From Burkholderiales bacterium (GTDB taxonomy: Bacteria; Pseudomonadota; Gammaproteobacteria; Burkholderiales; Burkholderiaceae_C): DNA of 64,000 bases. The notes under the pieces are model-generated. The model searched no databases, had not been told where the DNA came from, and saw only the letters and a list, made by a program, of their open reading frames with translations. Location: contig RXJQ01000022.1 of assembly GCA_003963115.1 (NCBI GenBank), positions 62,001 through 126,000 of the forward strand, in the 5' to 3' direction. Position 1 is the stretch's first letter, and every line of letters begins with the position of its first letter. Of this stretch, positions 11,284-24,455 are shown in pieces. The position numbers and the translations under genes were made by a program.

Positions 11284-12153
11284 ATGACGTCCCATCTCGA
11301 TTCACGCCTGCCCACGCTCTTCCTGTCTCACGGCTCGCCGATGATCGCCATCGAGCCTGGCGAGGCGGGCCTGTTCATGCAGAAGCTCGGGCCAACGCTG
11401 GACCGGCTATGGGGTCGCCCGAAAGCAGTCGTCATCATGTCGCCGCACACGGCCACGCGCTCGACCTATGTGCTGGGCGCCGCGCAGCACGGCACCATCC
11501 ACGACTTCGGCGGCTTTCCGGCGCCCTTGTATGAGATCCAGTACGAGGCCAAGGGTGATGCCGCCCTGGCGCAAACCGTGACGCGCCTCCTCACTGACGC
11601 GCGCCTGCCTGCCCAACTGACGCCACAAGGCGGTTTGGACCACGGGACCTGGACGGTGTTGATGCACATGTACCCACAGGTTGATGTGCCGGTGGTGCCC
11701 GTGTCCCTGACACCGCACATGCGCCCGGCAGATAAGCTGGCCATGGGCCGCGCCCTGCGTTCGCTGGCCCATCAAGGCGTGCTGGTGATCGGCTCAGGCA
11801 GCCTGACGCACAACCTGCAGCGCTTCTTTGGCCGCCCCGTCCCTGTCGATGCGCCAGAAGAAAGCGATTGCGCTGCGTTCAGGGCCTGGGTGATGCAGCA
11901 CAGCACCTCGGCCGATTGGCCGGCGCTGCTGGACTACCGCTCCAAAGCGCCCTATGCCCGCGAGATGCACCCGACCGACGAGCATTGGCTGCCCTTCTAC
12001 TTTGCGGCAGGCGCAGCCACCAGTGACGAAGAGCAGGCACCGGCACAGGCCGTGCGCCTGCATGGCAGCATCACACATGGCCACTTGGCGATGGACGCCT
12101 ATGGCTTCGGCCCGGGCGCAGCGGCCTTGCTGGAGGCATTGAGCCCCGCCTGA
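11284..12153 (+). CDS. DODA-type extradiol dioxygenase family protein (LigB/YgiD-like)
   Basis: [16 protein letters not shown]...[10 protein letters not shown]...[15 protein letters not shown]...[22 protein letters not shown]. Confidence 0.9.
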   Translation: [289 protein letters not shown]

Positions 12154-12160
12154 AGCTTCG

Positions 12161-13225
<1,065 letters not shown>

Positions 13226-14395
13226 TTACTTGCTGGAAGGAATCGCGCCGTCCACGCCCTTGACGTAGAAGTTGATGCCGCCGAGGAACTTGTCATCGGC
13301 CACGGCGTCCTTGGCCAACACATCCTTGCCATCCTGACCAGCGATGGGGCCCTTCCAGATCACGAAGCTGCCATCCTTCAGACCAGCCTTGACCTTCTCG
13401 ACCTTCTCCTTCACGTCAGCGGGCACCTTGTCGGAGATGGACACGATGTCGATCGCCCCTTCCTTGACGCCCCACCACACGCCACCGGTCTGCCACGTGC
13501 CTTCCAAAGCATCCTTGGTGGCCTTGATGTAGTACGGGCCCCAGTTGATGACACTGGAAGCCAGGTGTGACTTCGGCCCGAACTGGCTCATGTCAGAGTC
13601 CCAGCCAAAGGCGTACTTGCCGGCCTTCTCTGCCGTTTGCAGCACGGCGGGCGAATCGGTGTTCTGGAAGAGCACATCGGCCCCCTGGTTGATCAGGCTT
13701 TGCGCACCTTCGGTTTCCTTGGGAGGATCGAACCAGCCGTTCACCCACACCACCTTGGTCTTGATCTTGGGGTTGACGCTTTGCGCGCCCAGCGTGAAGG
13801 AGTTGATGTTGCGGATCACCTCGGGGATGGGGATCGAGCCCACCACGCCGATCACGCCGGATTTGCTCATGCCGCCGGCGATCACACCAGCCATGTAGGC
13901 GCCTTCATAGGTGCGCGAGTCATAAGTGCGCATATTGGGCGCAGTCTTGTAGCCGGTGGCGTGCTCGAACTTCACATTGGGGTTGTCGGCTGCGACCTTG
14001 AGCATGGGCTCCATGTAGCCGAAGGTGGTGCCGAAAACCAGGGTGTTGCCCTGGCTCACCAGGTCACGCAGCACGCGCTCGGCCTCTGGGCCCTCGGGCA
14101 CCTTCTCGACGAAGGTGGTCTTGACCTTGTCGCCGAATTCCTTTTCTACGGCCAGGCGGCCAGCGTTGTGGGCAAAGGTCCAGCCTGCATCGCCCACCGG
14201 GCCCACATAGGCGAAAGCGATCTTGAGCGGGCCGGCCGGCGCCGCCGCGGCCGAGGCAGCCGACGCGGGCTCGGAAGCCGCAGGTGCTGCAGGTGTTTCT
14301 GCTTTCTTGCCGCAACCAACGAGGGCAGCGGTGGCGGCCAGCGTGGCCCAGCCGGCCACCTTGAGCAAAGAGCGCTTGGACAGAGTCGTGGTCAT
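13226..14395 (-). CDS. BMP (PnrA/Med-like) family ABC transporter substrate-binding protein
   Basis: KIAFAYVGPVGDAGWTFAHNAGR...VFGTTFGYMEP...NVKFEHATGYKTAPN, next to two BMP-type permeases and an RbsA-like ATPase. Confidence 0.92.
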   Translation of the reverse strand: MTTTLSKRSLLKVAGWATLAATAALVGCGKKAETPAAPAASEPASAASAAAAPAGPLKIAFAYVGPVGDAGWTFAHNAGRLAVEKEFGDKVKTTFVEKVPEGPEAERVLRDLVSQGNTLVFGTTFGYMEPMLKVAADNPNVKFEHATGYKTAPNMRTYDSRTYEGAYMAGVIAGGMSKSGVIGVVGSIPIPEVIRNINSFTLGAQSVNPKIKTKVVWVNGWFDPPKETEGAQSLINQGADVLFQNTDSPAVLQTAEKAGKYAFGWDSDMSQFGPKSHLASSVINWGPYYIKATKDALEGTWQTGGVWWGVKEGAIDIVSISDKVPADVKEKVEKVKAGLKDGSFVIWKGPIAGQDGKDVLAKDAVADDKFLGGINFYVKGVDGAIPSSK

Positions 14396-14476
14396 GTCAT
14401 CTCCAGGGTTGAGAACTGCTTGTCAGAGAGATTGGATTGCGCACTGCAGCAATGATCGTGCCGCGATCATGCCAAT

Positions 14477-15427
14477 TCACGTGCCAGGATGGAAGGGCTT
14501 GCCCAAGGAAGCGGGCATGTTGATGCGAATCCACGTCGGATTGCGCGAGATCAATACCAAGACCACGATGGTGGAAAGGTAAGGCAGCATGGTGAGCCAT
14601 TGGCTGGGGATCTGCACGCCCTGCCCTTGCAGTTGAAACTGCAGCATCGTGACGCCGCCGAACAGATAGGCCCCCAGCAACACGCGCGCCGGGCGCCATG
14701 TGGCAAAGGTGGTCAGGGCCAGGGCGATCCAGCCTTTGCCTGCCACCATGCCTTCCACCCACAGGGGAGTGTAGACCAGCGAGATATAGGCCCCCGCCAA
14801 ACCGCACAAGGCCCCGCCCATCATCACGGCGGCCAGGCGGATGCGCCGAACGGCATAGCCCAGCGCGTGTGCCGATTCAGGCGACTCGCCCACCGCACGC
14901 AAGACCAGGCCAGCACGCGATTTCATCAAGAACCGGCTGAGTCCCAGGGTCAGCGCCACCGCCGCATAGACCAGCGGGTGGTGCTTGAAAAAAGCCGGCC
15001 CCACGAAGGGCAGATCCGACAAGAAGGGGATGTCGAAATGGGCGCGCTCAGGCAGGCGCTGTTGGGTGTAGCTGATGCCAACGAAAGCGCTCAAACCGGC
15101 GCCAAAGAGGCTCAGCGCCAGGCCACTGGCGTACTGGTTGGTGTTGAGCCAGATCACCAGCACGCCAAACACCATGGCCATGCCCGCGCCGGCCAGTGCA
15201 CCGGCCGCGAACCCCAGGGTATCGCTGCCCGTGTGCACGCAGGTGGCGTAGCCAGCAATGGCCGCCACCAGCATCATGCCCTCGGCCCCCAGATTGAGCA
15301 CGCCGGCGCGCTCGTTGATCAACAGCCCCAAGGCAGCCAGAGCCACCACCGTGCCGGCGTTGAGCGTGGCGGCAATCAGCAGCGCCAGCGAATCAGCGGT
15401 CAGTCCGGTCATTTGGATGTCACCCAA
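14477..15427 (-). CDS. ABC transporter permease (BPD_transp_2; nucleoside/purine type)
   Basis: AALGLLINERAGVLNLGAEGMMLVAA...; multi-TM. Confidence 0.92.
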   Translation of the reverse strand: MGDIQMTGLTADSLALLIAATLNAGTVVALAALGLLINERAGVLNLGAEGMMLVAAIAGYATCVHTGSDTLGFAAGALAGAGMAMVFGVLVIWLNTNQYASGLALSLFGAGLSAFVGISYTQQRLPERAHFDIPFLSDLPFVGPAFFKHHPLVYAAVALTLGLSRFLMKSRAGLVLRAVGESPESAHALGYAVRRIRLAAVMMGGALCGLAGAYISLVYTPLWVEGMVAGKGWIALALTTFATWRPARVLLGAYLFGGVTMLQFQLQGQGVQIPSQWLTMLPYLSTIVVLVLISRNPTWIRINMPASLGKPFHPGT

Positions 15428-16456
15428 CGCAAACGTTGATGGATGAAGGTGTCGCAGGCCAGGAGCGCGAACAGCAGCAGCCCCTGGAAGACACCGGTCA
15501 AGGCCTTGGGCAGTCCCAGGCGCGACTGCGCGAGCTCACCGCCAATGTAGAACATGCTCATCAGCACCGCCGAAAACACGATGCCCACTGGATTGAGGCG
15601 ACCGACGAAGGCCACGATGATGGCGCCAAAGCCGTAGCCCAAAGGGATGTAGGGCGTGAGCTGGCCCTGGGGACCAGCAGCGTCAAGGCCACCAGCCAGG
15701 CCAGCCATGCCGCCGGAGAGCAGCAAGCCCGTCCACAGCGCGCGCCGCGACGAGAAGCCCGCGTAGCGCGCCGCCGCCGGTGCCAGCCCGCCCACCTGAA
15801 GCTGGAAACCAGCATGCGTGCGGGCCATGAACACCGTCAGGATCAGCACGGCCAGGGCCGCAAAACCCACACCCACGTTCATGCGCAACCCCGTCATGAG
15901 CTTGGGCACGCGGGTCATCTCCAGGAAGGTGATGGTCTGAGGGAAGTTGTAGCCCTGAGGGTCCTTCCAGGGGCCATAGACCAGGTAGCTCAGCACCATG
16001 TCGGCCACATAGACCAGCATCAGGCTGACCAGGATCTCGCTGGCATTGAAGCGGTCACGCAGCAAGGCCACGATGGCCGCCCACAGCATGCCCCCCACCG
16101 CACCGGCCAGCAACACCAGCAGCCAGATGGCCGAGCTGCTCTCAGGCGTGGCGCGCATGGCCACACCACCGGCGAACACCGCGCCCATGATGAATTGACC
16201 TTCCGCGCCGATGTTCCAGATGTTGGCCCGAAAGCACACCGCCAGGCCAAGACCAATGAGGATCAAGGGCGTGGCCTTGACGCTCAGTTCAGACAGCGCA
16301 TAGCTGCTATTGAGCGGCTCGACGAAGAACATCTGCAAGCCCGCCAGCGGGTCTTTGCCCAGGGCGATGAACAGCAGCACCCCGATGACCACGGTGATGG
16401 CCAAGGCCACCAAGGGCGAGGCCAGCATCAGCGTGGTCGACGGCGTGGGCCTGGGC

Positions 16457-16470
<14 letters not shown>
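15409..16470 (-). CDS. ABC transporter permease (BPD_transp_2; nucleoside/purine type)
   Basis: FRANIWNIGAEGQFIMGAV...; overlaps neighbouring operon genes. Confidence 0.92.
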
Positions 16471-17994
<1,524 letters not shown>

Positions 17995-17998
<4 letters not shown>

Positions 17999-19383
17999 GC
18001 TGCTGTCCGTGTTTTGTATACAGTTTTACCAGCAATCAGCGTGCCTACCAAGTTGCGTTCATCCCCAAGCGTCATCCAGGCAAAGACGCGTTCGTGCAGG
18101 TTCCCCGAGGCCTTGGCCACCTCGTCGCGGTGCGAGGCCACTGGCTCGACCGCCCAGTCCCACACGGCCAGATCGGCCATGCAGCCGGGGTCCACATGCC
18201 CCATTTCGTGCGCCAGCCCCAGATGCCGCGCCGCACCCAGGGTGGCGGTGAACAAGGCCTTCCAGGCGGTCAGGCGCGTGCCTTGCATGGCCTGGATCTT
18301 GTAGGCATCGGCCATGTTGCGCAGCATCGACAGGCTGGTGCCGCCGCCCACATCACTGGCCAGGCTCACGTTCACGCCCCCGCGCTCCGCGCCGGCCCAG
18401 TCGAACAGGCCGCTGCCCAGAAACAGGTTGGAAGATGGACTGTGCGCGATCTGGGCGCCATGCTCGCGCAGCACGGCGCGGTCGCGCTCGTCCAGCCAGA
18501 TGCCATGGGCCAGCACGGCCCGCGCGCCGATCAGGCCATCGCGGTCGTAGACGTCCAGGTAGCTGCGAGCATCGGGAAACAGCTCGGCCACCCAGCGCAC
18601 CTCGTCGCGGTTTTCGGCCACGTGGGTTTGCATGTACGTGCCGGCGTAGGTCTGGCAAAGCTGGCCGGCCATCTTCAGTTGTGCGGGCGTGCTGGTGGGC
18701 GCGAAACGCACCGTCACCGCGAAGGACTGTCGGCCCTTGCCATGCCACTGCTCGATCAGGTCGACGCAATCGCGTTCGGCTTGCTCGACATCGTCACGCA
18801 AGCCATCTGGCGCGTGCCTGTCCATGAGCACCTTGCCTGTGACCAGGCGCATGTGCTGTGCGTGCGCTTCCTCGAACAAGGCCTGCGCGCTGACCTTGTG
18901 CACGGTCGGGAACACAACCGCACTGGTCGTGCCGTTGGCCCACAGGGCCCGCAGAAAGCGCTGGGCACCCTCCCTCGATGCCGTCGGGTCGGCATAGCGG
19001 CGCTCGGCCGGAAAGGTGTAGGTGTTGAGCCAGTCCAGCAGGGCGGTGCCAAAGCTGGCGATCACATCCAGTTGCGGGCAGTGCACGTGCGTGTCGATGA
19101 AGCCGGGCATGATCAGTCGGCCACGGTGGTCTTCGACGGGCGCCGCCAGCCAGTCGTCACCCAGCGACTGGACGCGCGGCTGTACCGCCACGACGCGGCC
19201 ATCGTCGATGAGCACGGCATGATCCGGGCGCCAGCGCACGCCGGCTGCCTCGTGCGGCGCAGCAAAACCCGGGTCCTCGGTGAAGTCCAGCACATCGCCC
19301 CACAACACGAGCCGCCCAGATGACGAGGGGCCTTGCCAGGAGGGCTGGGTGGAGGTGGTCGGGTCTGTGCCAGGATCAGTCAT
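17995..19383 (-). CDS. guaD: Guanine deaminase
   Basis: MPGFIDTHVHCPQLDVIASFGTALLDWLNTYTFPAE..., HSPSSNLFLGSGLFDW, SDVGGGTSLSML. Confidence 0.95.
18015..18022 (-). promoter_or_regulatory. TGTATACA palindrome just upstream of the ABC ATPase start codon
   Basis: Minus strand AAAACTGTATACAAAAC about 17 bp before ATG (17998); shares its core with the 29399-29414 palindrome. Confidence 0.4.
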
Positions 19384-19395
19384 CTAGGGCGGCGG

Positions 19396-20400
19396 TCAAC
19401 TGGCGCTGCGCACGGGCAGGGCCTGGGCGCGCGTGGGTGGACGAACAAGCTGCAGACTGCGCACGACGTCGCGCACCTGCTCGCGTAGCCAACGGCTCGC
19501 TGCGGAATGGTGCGTCAGGTCATGCCAGAGCTGATAGTAGTTCATTGGCGGGAAGCTCACGGGGCATCGCACGATCTTCACGCGCAACTGTTGCGCATAG
19601 CGCTCACAGAAGCGGCGACCCGTGGTGAGCACGAGCAAGGATCCGGCCACCATATAGGGCAGTTGCGCGAAATGCGGGTTGCGCACGACGATGTTGCGGC
19701 GCAGGCCCTGCGCGGCCAAGTGCTCGTCGATGATGCCCAGCGCGCCGGGGTGCAGGGCCGACGGCGCGATGTGCTCCGCCGCCAGGTACTGCTCGACAGA
19801 CCAGGCGCGCTTACCCTCCTTGGGCAGCCGCGCTGCGGGGTGGTCTTCGGACACCATGCAGACGACCTCGTCGGTCACCAGGCGGCCCAGATGGAGCTCA
19901 TCTGAAGGCTCCAGCCAGTTGCCGATGACCAGGTCGACCTCACCGCGCGCCAGGCTGCGACGGTAGTCCAGATCTGCGGACAAGGGGATCACGTCGATGC
20001 GCACGTGTGGCGCCAGCTTGCGCAGACGCAGCGTCAGCTCCGGCAGGAAGTAAGGATCGAGGTAATCGGTGGCGGCCAGGCGGAAGGTCAGGCTGGTAGT
20101 GGCCGGGTCGAACTCGCGCACCGAATTCTTGTGGCCGAACATGCTCTGCGCGTGCTGCAGGATGGCCGCGGCGGGCTCCAGCAGGCTGAGCGCCACATCG
20201 GTGGGGGCCATGGTCTGCCCGCAGCGGACCAGCAAAGGGTCGCCCGTCAACTCGCGCAGGCGCTTGAGTTGAGAGCTGACAGCAGGTTGGCTGGATTGCA
20301 GGCGAACGGCCGCCCGCGAGACGCTGCATTCGGTGATCACGGTGTGCAGGACACGTATCAGGGAGAGGTCGATCTTCTCGAAAAGCGTGCTCTTATTCAT
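19396..20400 (-). CDS. LysR family transcriptional regulator
   Basis: N-terminal HTH (LIRVLHTVITECSVSRAAVRLQSSQPAVSSQLKRLRELTGDPLLVR). Confidence 0.93.
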   Translation of the reverse strand: MNKSTLFEKIDLSLIRVLHTVITECSVSRAAVRLQSSQPAVSSQLKRLRELTGDPLLVRCGQTMAPTDVALSLLEPAAAILQHAQSMFGHKNSVREFDPATTSLTFRLAATDYLDPYFLPELTLRLRKLAPHVRIDVIPLSADLDYRRSLARGEVDLVIGNWLEPSDELHLGRLVTDEVVCMVSEDHPAARLPKEGKRAWSVEQYLAAEHIAPSALHPGALGIIDEHLAAQGLRRNIVVRNPHFAQLPYMVAGSLLVLTTGRRFCERYAQQLRVKIVRCPVSFPPMNYYQLWHDLTHHSAASRWLREQVRDVVRSLQLVRPPTRAQALPVRSAS

Positions 20401-20557
20401 ACGTCAACACTGATAATGCTTATTCGCGAAATGGTATGGCCAGAGCCTACACTGGCGATACCCTCTTCGTGGTGTGTGGATGCACGGGCGTGGCTTTTGC
20501 AAACACATGAGCCGCAAAGACCTGTCTGCCCAAAGTTCGCTCCAAAGGAACCCGCCC

Positions 20558-22093
20558 ATGAGCACCATCGCCCCCCGCCCGATCCGTTTCGTGCACCAGG
20601 GGCAGATACGGGAAGTGAGCGGCTTGCCGCCCACCACCACCGTGTTGCAATGGTTGCGCGAACATGCGCACTGCACGGGCACCAAAGAGGGGTGCGCCGA
20701 GGGCGACTGTGGTGCATGCACGGTGGTGGTGGGCGAGCTGGACGCGAGCACCGGCGCCTGGCAACAAAAGACGGTCAATGCCTGCATCCAGTTCCTGCCC
20801 ACGCTGGATGGCAAGGCCCTGGTAACGGTGGAAGACCTCCATGGCGCGGATCGCCCATCGCTGCACCCCTGCCAGCAAGCCATGGTGGACTGCCACGGTT
20901 CGCAATGCGGCTTCTGCACACCGGGTTTCGTGATGTCGTTGTGGCACGTCTACCAGACGCATGAGCAGGCACCGACCCGGTCGGATCTGGCCGACGCCCT
21001 GTCCGGCAATCTGTGCCGCTGCACGGGCTACCGCCCCATCCTGGATGCCGGACAGAAAATGTTCGAGGCGCCCCGCCCTGCTGTTGACAACGCCCCCTTG
21101 CTGTCCCTCATGGCAGCGCTGCGTCAGCCAACTCCCCAGGGCCTGGTTTATGAGGGCCCGTCTGCCACGGACAGCACAGTGAAGAGCCGCTTCTTCGCGC
21201 CCAGCAGCCTCGATGAACTGGCGCAACTGCGCCAGGCCATGCCCCACGCACGCCTGCTGGCCGGCAGCACCGACATCGGCCTGTGGGTCACCAAGCAGTT
21301 CAAGACTGTGGGCGACATCATCTACCTGGGTCAGGTGCCGGCGCTGCAAACCATCACCCAACTCGCGCCACAGGGCGATCAGCCTGGCGCACTGGAGATC
21401 GGCGCGGGTGTGAGCCTGGAGCAGGCCTGGTCCACCTTGACCGATGCGCTCCCCGCCCTGCGCGAGATCTGGCTGCGTTTTGCCTCGCCACCCGTTCGGC
21501 ATGCCGGCACCCTGGTCGGCAACCTCGCCAACGGTTCGCCCATCGGCGACAGTGCGCCCATCCTCCTGGCTCTGGACGCCTCGGTCTTGCTGCGCTGCGG
21601 CAAGCAGACCCGCGAGATGCCCTTGTCCGCCTTCTACCTGGACTACATGAAGAACGCGCTGCAAGCGGGCGAGTTCATCCAGTCGGTACGCATCCCCTTG
21701 CCGCGTGTCGAACAAGGCCAGATCCTGAGGGCCTACAAGATCTCCAAGCGCCGGGACAGCGACATCTCCGCGCTGTGCGCCGGTCTGTACATCCAGCTTG
21801 ACGGCGAGGTGATCCGCGATGCACGCTTGGGCTGGGGTGGCATGGCGGCCACGGCCAAGCGGGCCCACCTGGCGGAAGCCGCTCTGATCGGCCAGCCCTG
21901 GACCGAGGCCACGCTGCGGCAAGCACAAGCGGCCCTGGCGCAAGACTTCCAGCCCATGACCGACCTGCGCGCCACCAAGGACTACCGCCACAAGGTGGCC
22001 GCCAACCTGCTGGAGCGTTTCTGGCTGGAGACCCGGCCTGCTTCGCCGCTGGCAGCGAGCCAGGTTCAAGTCTGGCCGGCCCAGGCCGCCTGA
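20558..22093 (+). CDS. xdhA: Xanthine dehydrogenase small subunit (2Fe-2S/FAD)
   Basis: GTKEGCAEGDCGACTVVVGE, GSQCGFCTPGFVMSL, NLCRCTGYRPI, FAD-binding domain. Start placed at ATG 20558. Confidence 0.95.
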   Translation: MSTIAPRPIRFVHQGQIREVSGLPPTTTVLQWLREHAHCTGTKEGCAEGDCGACTVVVGELDASTGAWQQKTVNACIQFLPTLDGKALVTVEDLHGADRPSLHPCQQAMVDCHGSQCGFCTPGFVMSLWHVYQTHEQAPTRSDLADALSGNLCRCTGYRPILDAGQKMFEAPRPAVDNAPLLSLMAALRQPTPQGLVYEGPSATDSTVKSRFFAPSSLDELAQLRQAMPHARLLAGSTDIGLWVTKQFKTVGDIIYLGQVPALQTITQLAPQGDQPGALEIGAGVSLEQAWSTLTDALPALREIWLRFASPPVRHAGTLVGNLANGSPIGDSAPILLALDASVLLRCGKQTREMPLSAFYLDYMKNALQAGEFIQSVRIPLPRVEQGQILRAYKISKRRDSDISALCAGLYIQLDGEVIRDARLGWGGMAATAKRAHLAEAALIGQPWTEATLRQAQAALAQDFQPMTDLRATKDYRHKVAANLLERFWLETRPASPLAASQVQVWPAQAA

Positions 22094-22115
22094 GTCGTGA
22101 CGAAGGGCAAGCACC

Positions 22116-24455
22116 ATGAACAAGACCGTTGAAGCCTTTCAGACTGCCACCGTGGCCGGCCAGGCACTGCCGCATGAATCGGCGCACCTGCATGTGGCGG
22201 GCCAAGCCACCTACATTGATGACCTGCCCGAACTCGCCGGCACCCTGCACGCGGCCATCGGCATGTCGCCCGTCGCGCATGGCCGGCTGGAGTCCATCGA
22301 TGTCGCGGGCCTGAAAAAGCTGGCCGGGGTCGTCGATGTCTTGACCGCTGCCGACATCCCCGGCGTCAACGACTGCGGCGCTATCGTCCACGACGACCCC
22401 ATCCTGGCTGAAGGCGAGGTCCACTACCTGGGCCAGCCCATCTTCGTGGTCCTCTCGGCCAACCGGGAGACCGCGCGCCGCGTGGCGGCCAAGGTCGCCG
22501 ACTTCGTCAAGATCACACCCCTGCCCGCCTTGCTGACGCCCGATGCGGCCCATGCGGCGCAGCGCTATGTGGTGCCCCCCATGCACCTGCATCGCGGCGA
22601 CACGGCGCAGGCATTGGCCCAGGCCCCTGAGCGTTTGCAAGGCCGCTTCGACCTGGGCGGCCAGGAGCAGTTCTACCTCGAAGGCCAGATCTCGTATGCC
22701 ATCCCGAAAGAGAACGATGGCCTGCTGGTGCACTGCTCCACGCAGCACCCCAGCGAGATGCAGCATGCCGTGGCCCATGCCCTGAACCTGCATGCGCACC
22801 ATGTGCTGGTCGAATGCCGCCGCATGGGTGGCGGCTTTGGCGGCAAGGAGTCGCAGTCGGCGGTGTTCGCGTGTATCGCGGCCGTCGCGGCCCACAAGCT
22901 CAAGCGGCCGATCAAGCTGCGCCCCGATCGCGACGACGACTTCATGATCACGGGCCGGCGCCACTGCTTCTATCACGAGTTCGATGTGGGCTATGACGAG
23001 GCTGGCCGCGTGCTGGGTGCCAAGGTCGACATGGTGTCTCGGGCTGGGTTCTCGGCCGACCTGTCCGCGCCGGTGATGACCCGGGCGCTGTGCCATTTCG
23101 ACAATGCCTATTACCTGCCGGCAGTCGATCTGCATGGCTACTGCGCCCGCACCAACACACAGAGCAACACGGCCTTTCGTGGTTTTGGCGGGCCGCAGGG
23201 TGCACTGGCCATCGAGGTGATCCTCGATTCGATCGCGCGCCAACTCGGCAAGGACCCATTGGACGTGCGCCTGGCCAATCTGTATGGCATCGATGACCGC
23301 AACACCACGCCCTATGGGCAACTGGTGGAAGACAACGTGCTGCACCCTTTGCTGGATGAACTGGCCCGCAGCAGCGACTACCGGGCTCGCCGCGCCGCGC
23401 TGTCCGCCTTCAACGTCAGCAGCCCCGTGCTCAAGAAAGGCATCGCGCTCACGCCCGTCAAGTTCGGCATCTCCTTCAACGTGGTTCACCTCAACCAGGC
23501 CGGCGCGCTGGTGCACGTCTACAGCGACGGCAGCATCCTGGTCAACCATGGCGGCACCGAGATGGGCCAGGGCCTGAACACCAAGGTCGCGCAGATGGTG
23601 GCCCATGTGCTGGGCGTCAAGGCGCAACGCGTGCGCGTCACGGCCACGGACACCAGCAAGGTGGCCAACACCTCGGCCACGGCCGCCTCGACCGGCTCGG
23701 ACCTCAATGGCAAGGCCGCTGCCGACGCCGCACAGCAGATCCTGACCAGGTTGACGGCGATGTTGGCCAAGCGCCATGGCGTGCCCGAGGAGCTGATCCG
23801 CTTCTCGGATGACATGGTGCAAGTCGGTGCCGAGACGCTGCGCTTCGACGACGTGGTGATGGACGCCTACATGACCCGCGTGCAGTTGTGGTCCGACGGC
23901 TTCTACGCCACGCCCAAGCTGCATTGGAACCGCGAGACCATGCAGGGGCGGCCCTTCTTCTACTTCGCCTATGGTGCCGCCGTGAGCGAGGTGCTGGTCG
24001 ATACGCTCACTGGCGAATGGAAACTGCTGCGCGCCGATGTGCTGCACGACGTCGGCCAGTCCATCAACCCCGCGCTGGACATCGGCCAGGTCGAAGGCGC
24101 CTTCATCCAGGGCATGGGTTGGCTGACCAGCGAAGAGCTGTGGTGGCACCCGCAAAGCGGCAGGCTGATGACCCACGCGCCGTCCACCTACAAGATCCCC
24201 ACGGCCAGCGACTGCCCGGCCGACTTCCATTTCAAGCTGTTCGACAACCAGAACGTGGAAGACACGGTCTACCGCTCCAAGGCCGTGGGCGAGCCGCCTC
24301 TGCTGCTGCCTTTCTCGGTCTTCCTGGCCATCCGCGATGCCATCTCGTCTGTTGGCCAGCATCGCGTCGACCCGCCCTTGCGCGCCCCAGCCACGCCAGA
24401 GGCCATCCTCGATGCTGTGGACGCCGTCAAGGCTGCCGCCTCATGTCCAGCCTGA
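22116..24455 (+). CDS. xdhB: Xanthine dehydrogenase molybdopterin-binding subunit
   Basis: GGGFGGKESQ, AFRGFGGPQG, GGTEMGQGLNTKVAQ motifs. Confidence 0.96.
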   Translation: MNKTVEAFQTATVAGQALPHESAHLHVAGQATYIDDLPELAGTLHAAIGMSPVAHGRLESIDVAGLKKLAGVVDVLTAADIPGVNDCGAIVHDDPILAEGEVHYLGQPIFVVLSANRETARRVAAKVADFVKITPLPALLTPDAAHAAQRYVVPPMHLHRGDTAQALAQAPERLQGRFDLGGQEQFYLEGQISYAIPKENDGLLVHCSTQHPSEMQHAVAHALNLHAHHVLVECRRMGGGFGGKESQSAVFACIAAVAAHKLKRPIKLRPDRDDDFMITGRRHCFYHEFDVGYDEAGRVLGAKVDMVSRAGFSADLSAPVMTRALCHFDNAYYLPAVDLHGYCARTNTQSNTAFRGFGGPQGALAIEVILDSIARQLGKDPLDVRLANLYGIDDRNTTPYGQLVEDNVLHPLLDELARSSDYRARRAALSAFNVSSPVLKKGIALTPVKFGISFNVVHLNQAGALVHVYSDGSILVNHGGTEMGQGLNTKVAQMVAHVLGVKAQRVRVTATDTSKVANTSATAASTGSDLNGKAAADAAQQILTRLTAMLAKRHGVPEELIRFSDDMVQVGAETLRFDDVVMDAYMTRVQLWSDGFYATPKLHWNRETMQGRPFFYFAYGAAVSEVLVDTLTGEWKLLRADVLHDVGQSINPALDIGQVEGAFIQGMGWLTSEELWWHPQSGRLMTHAPSTYKIPTASDCPADFHFKLFDNQNVEDTVYRSKAVGEPPLLLPFSVFLAIRDAISSVGQHRVDPPLRAPATPEAILDAVDAVKAAASCPA

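Noticed and set aside
21675-24362. 895-aa minus-strand ORF opposite xdhA/xdhB
   Set aside because: GC-rich shadow ORF; composition is low-complexity His/Gln/Gly/Arg-rich with no domain, and the plus strand encodes clear xdhA/xdhB.
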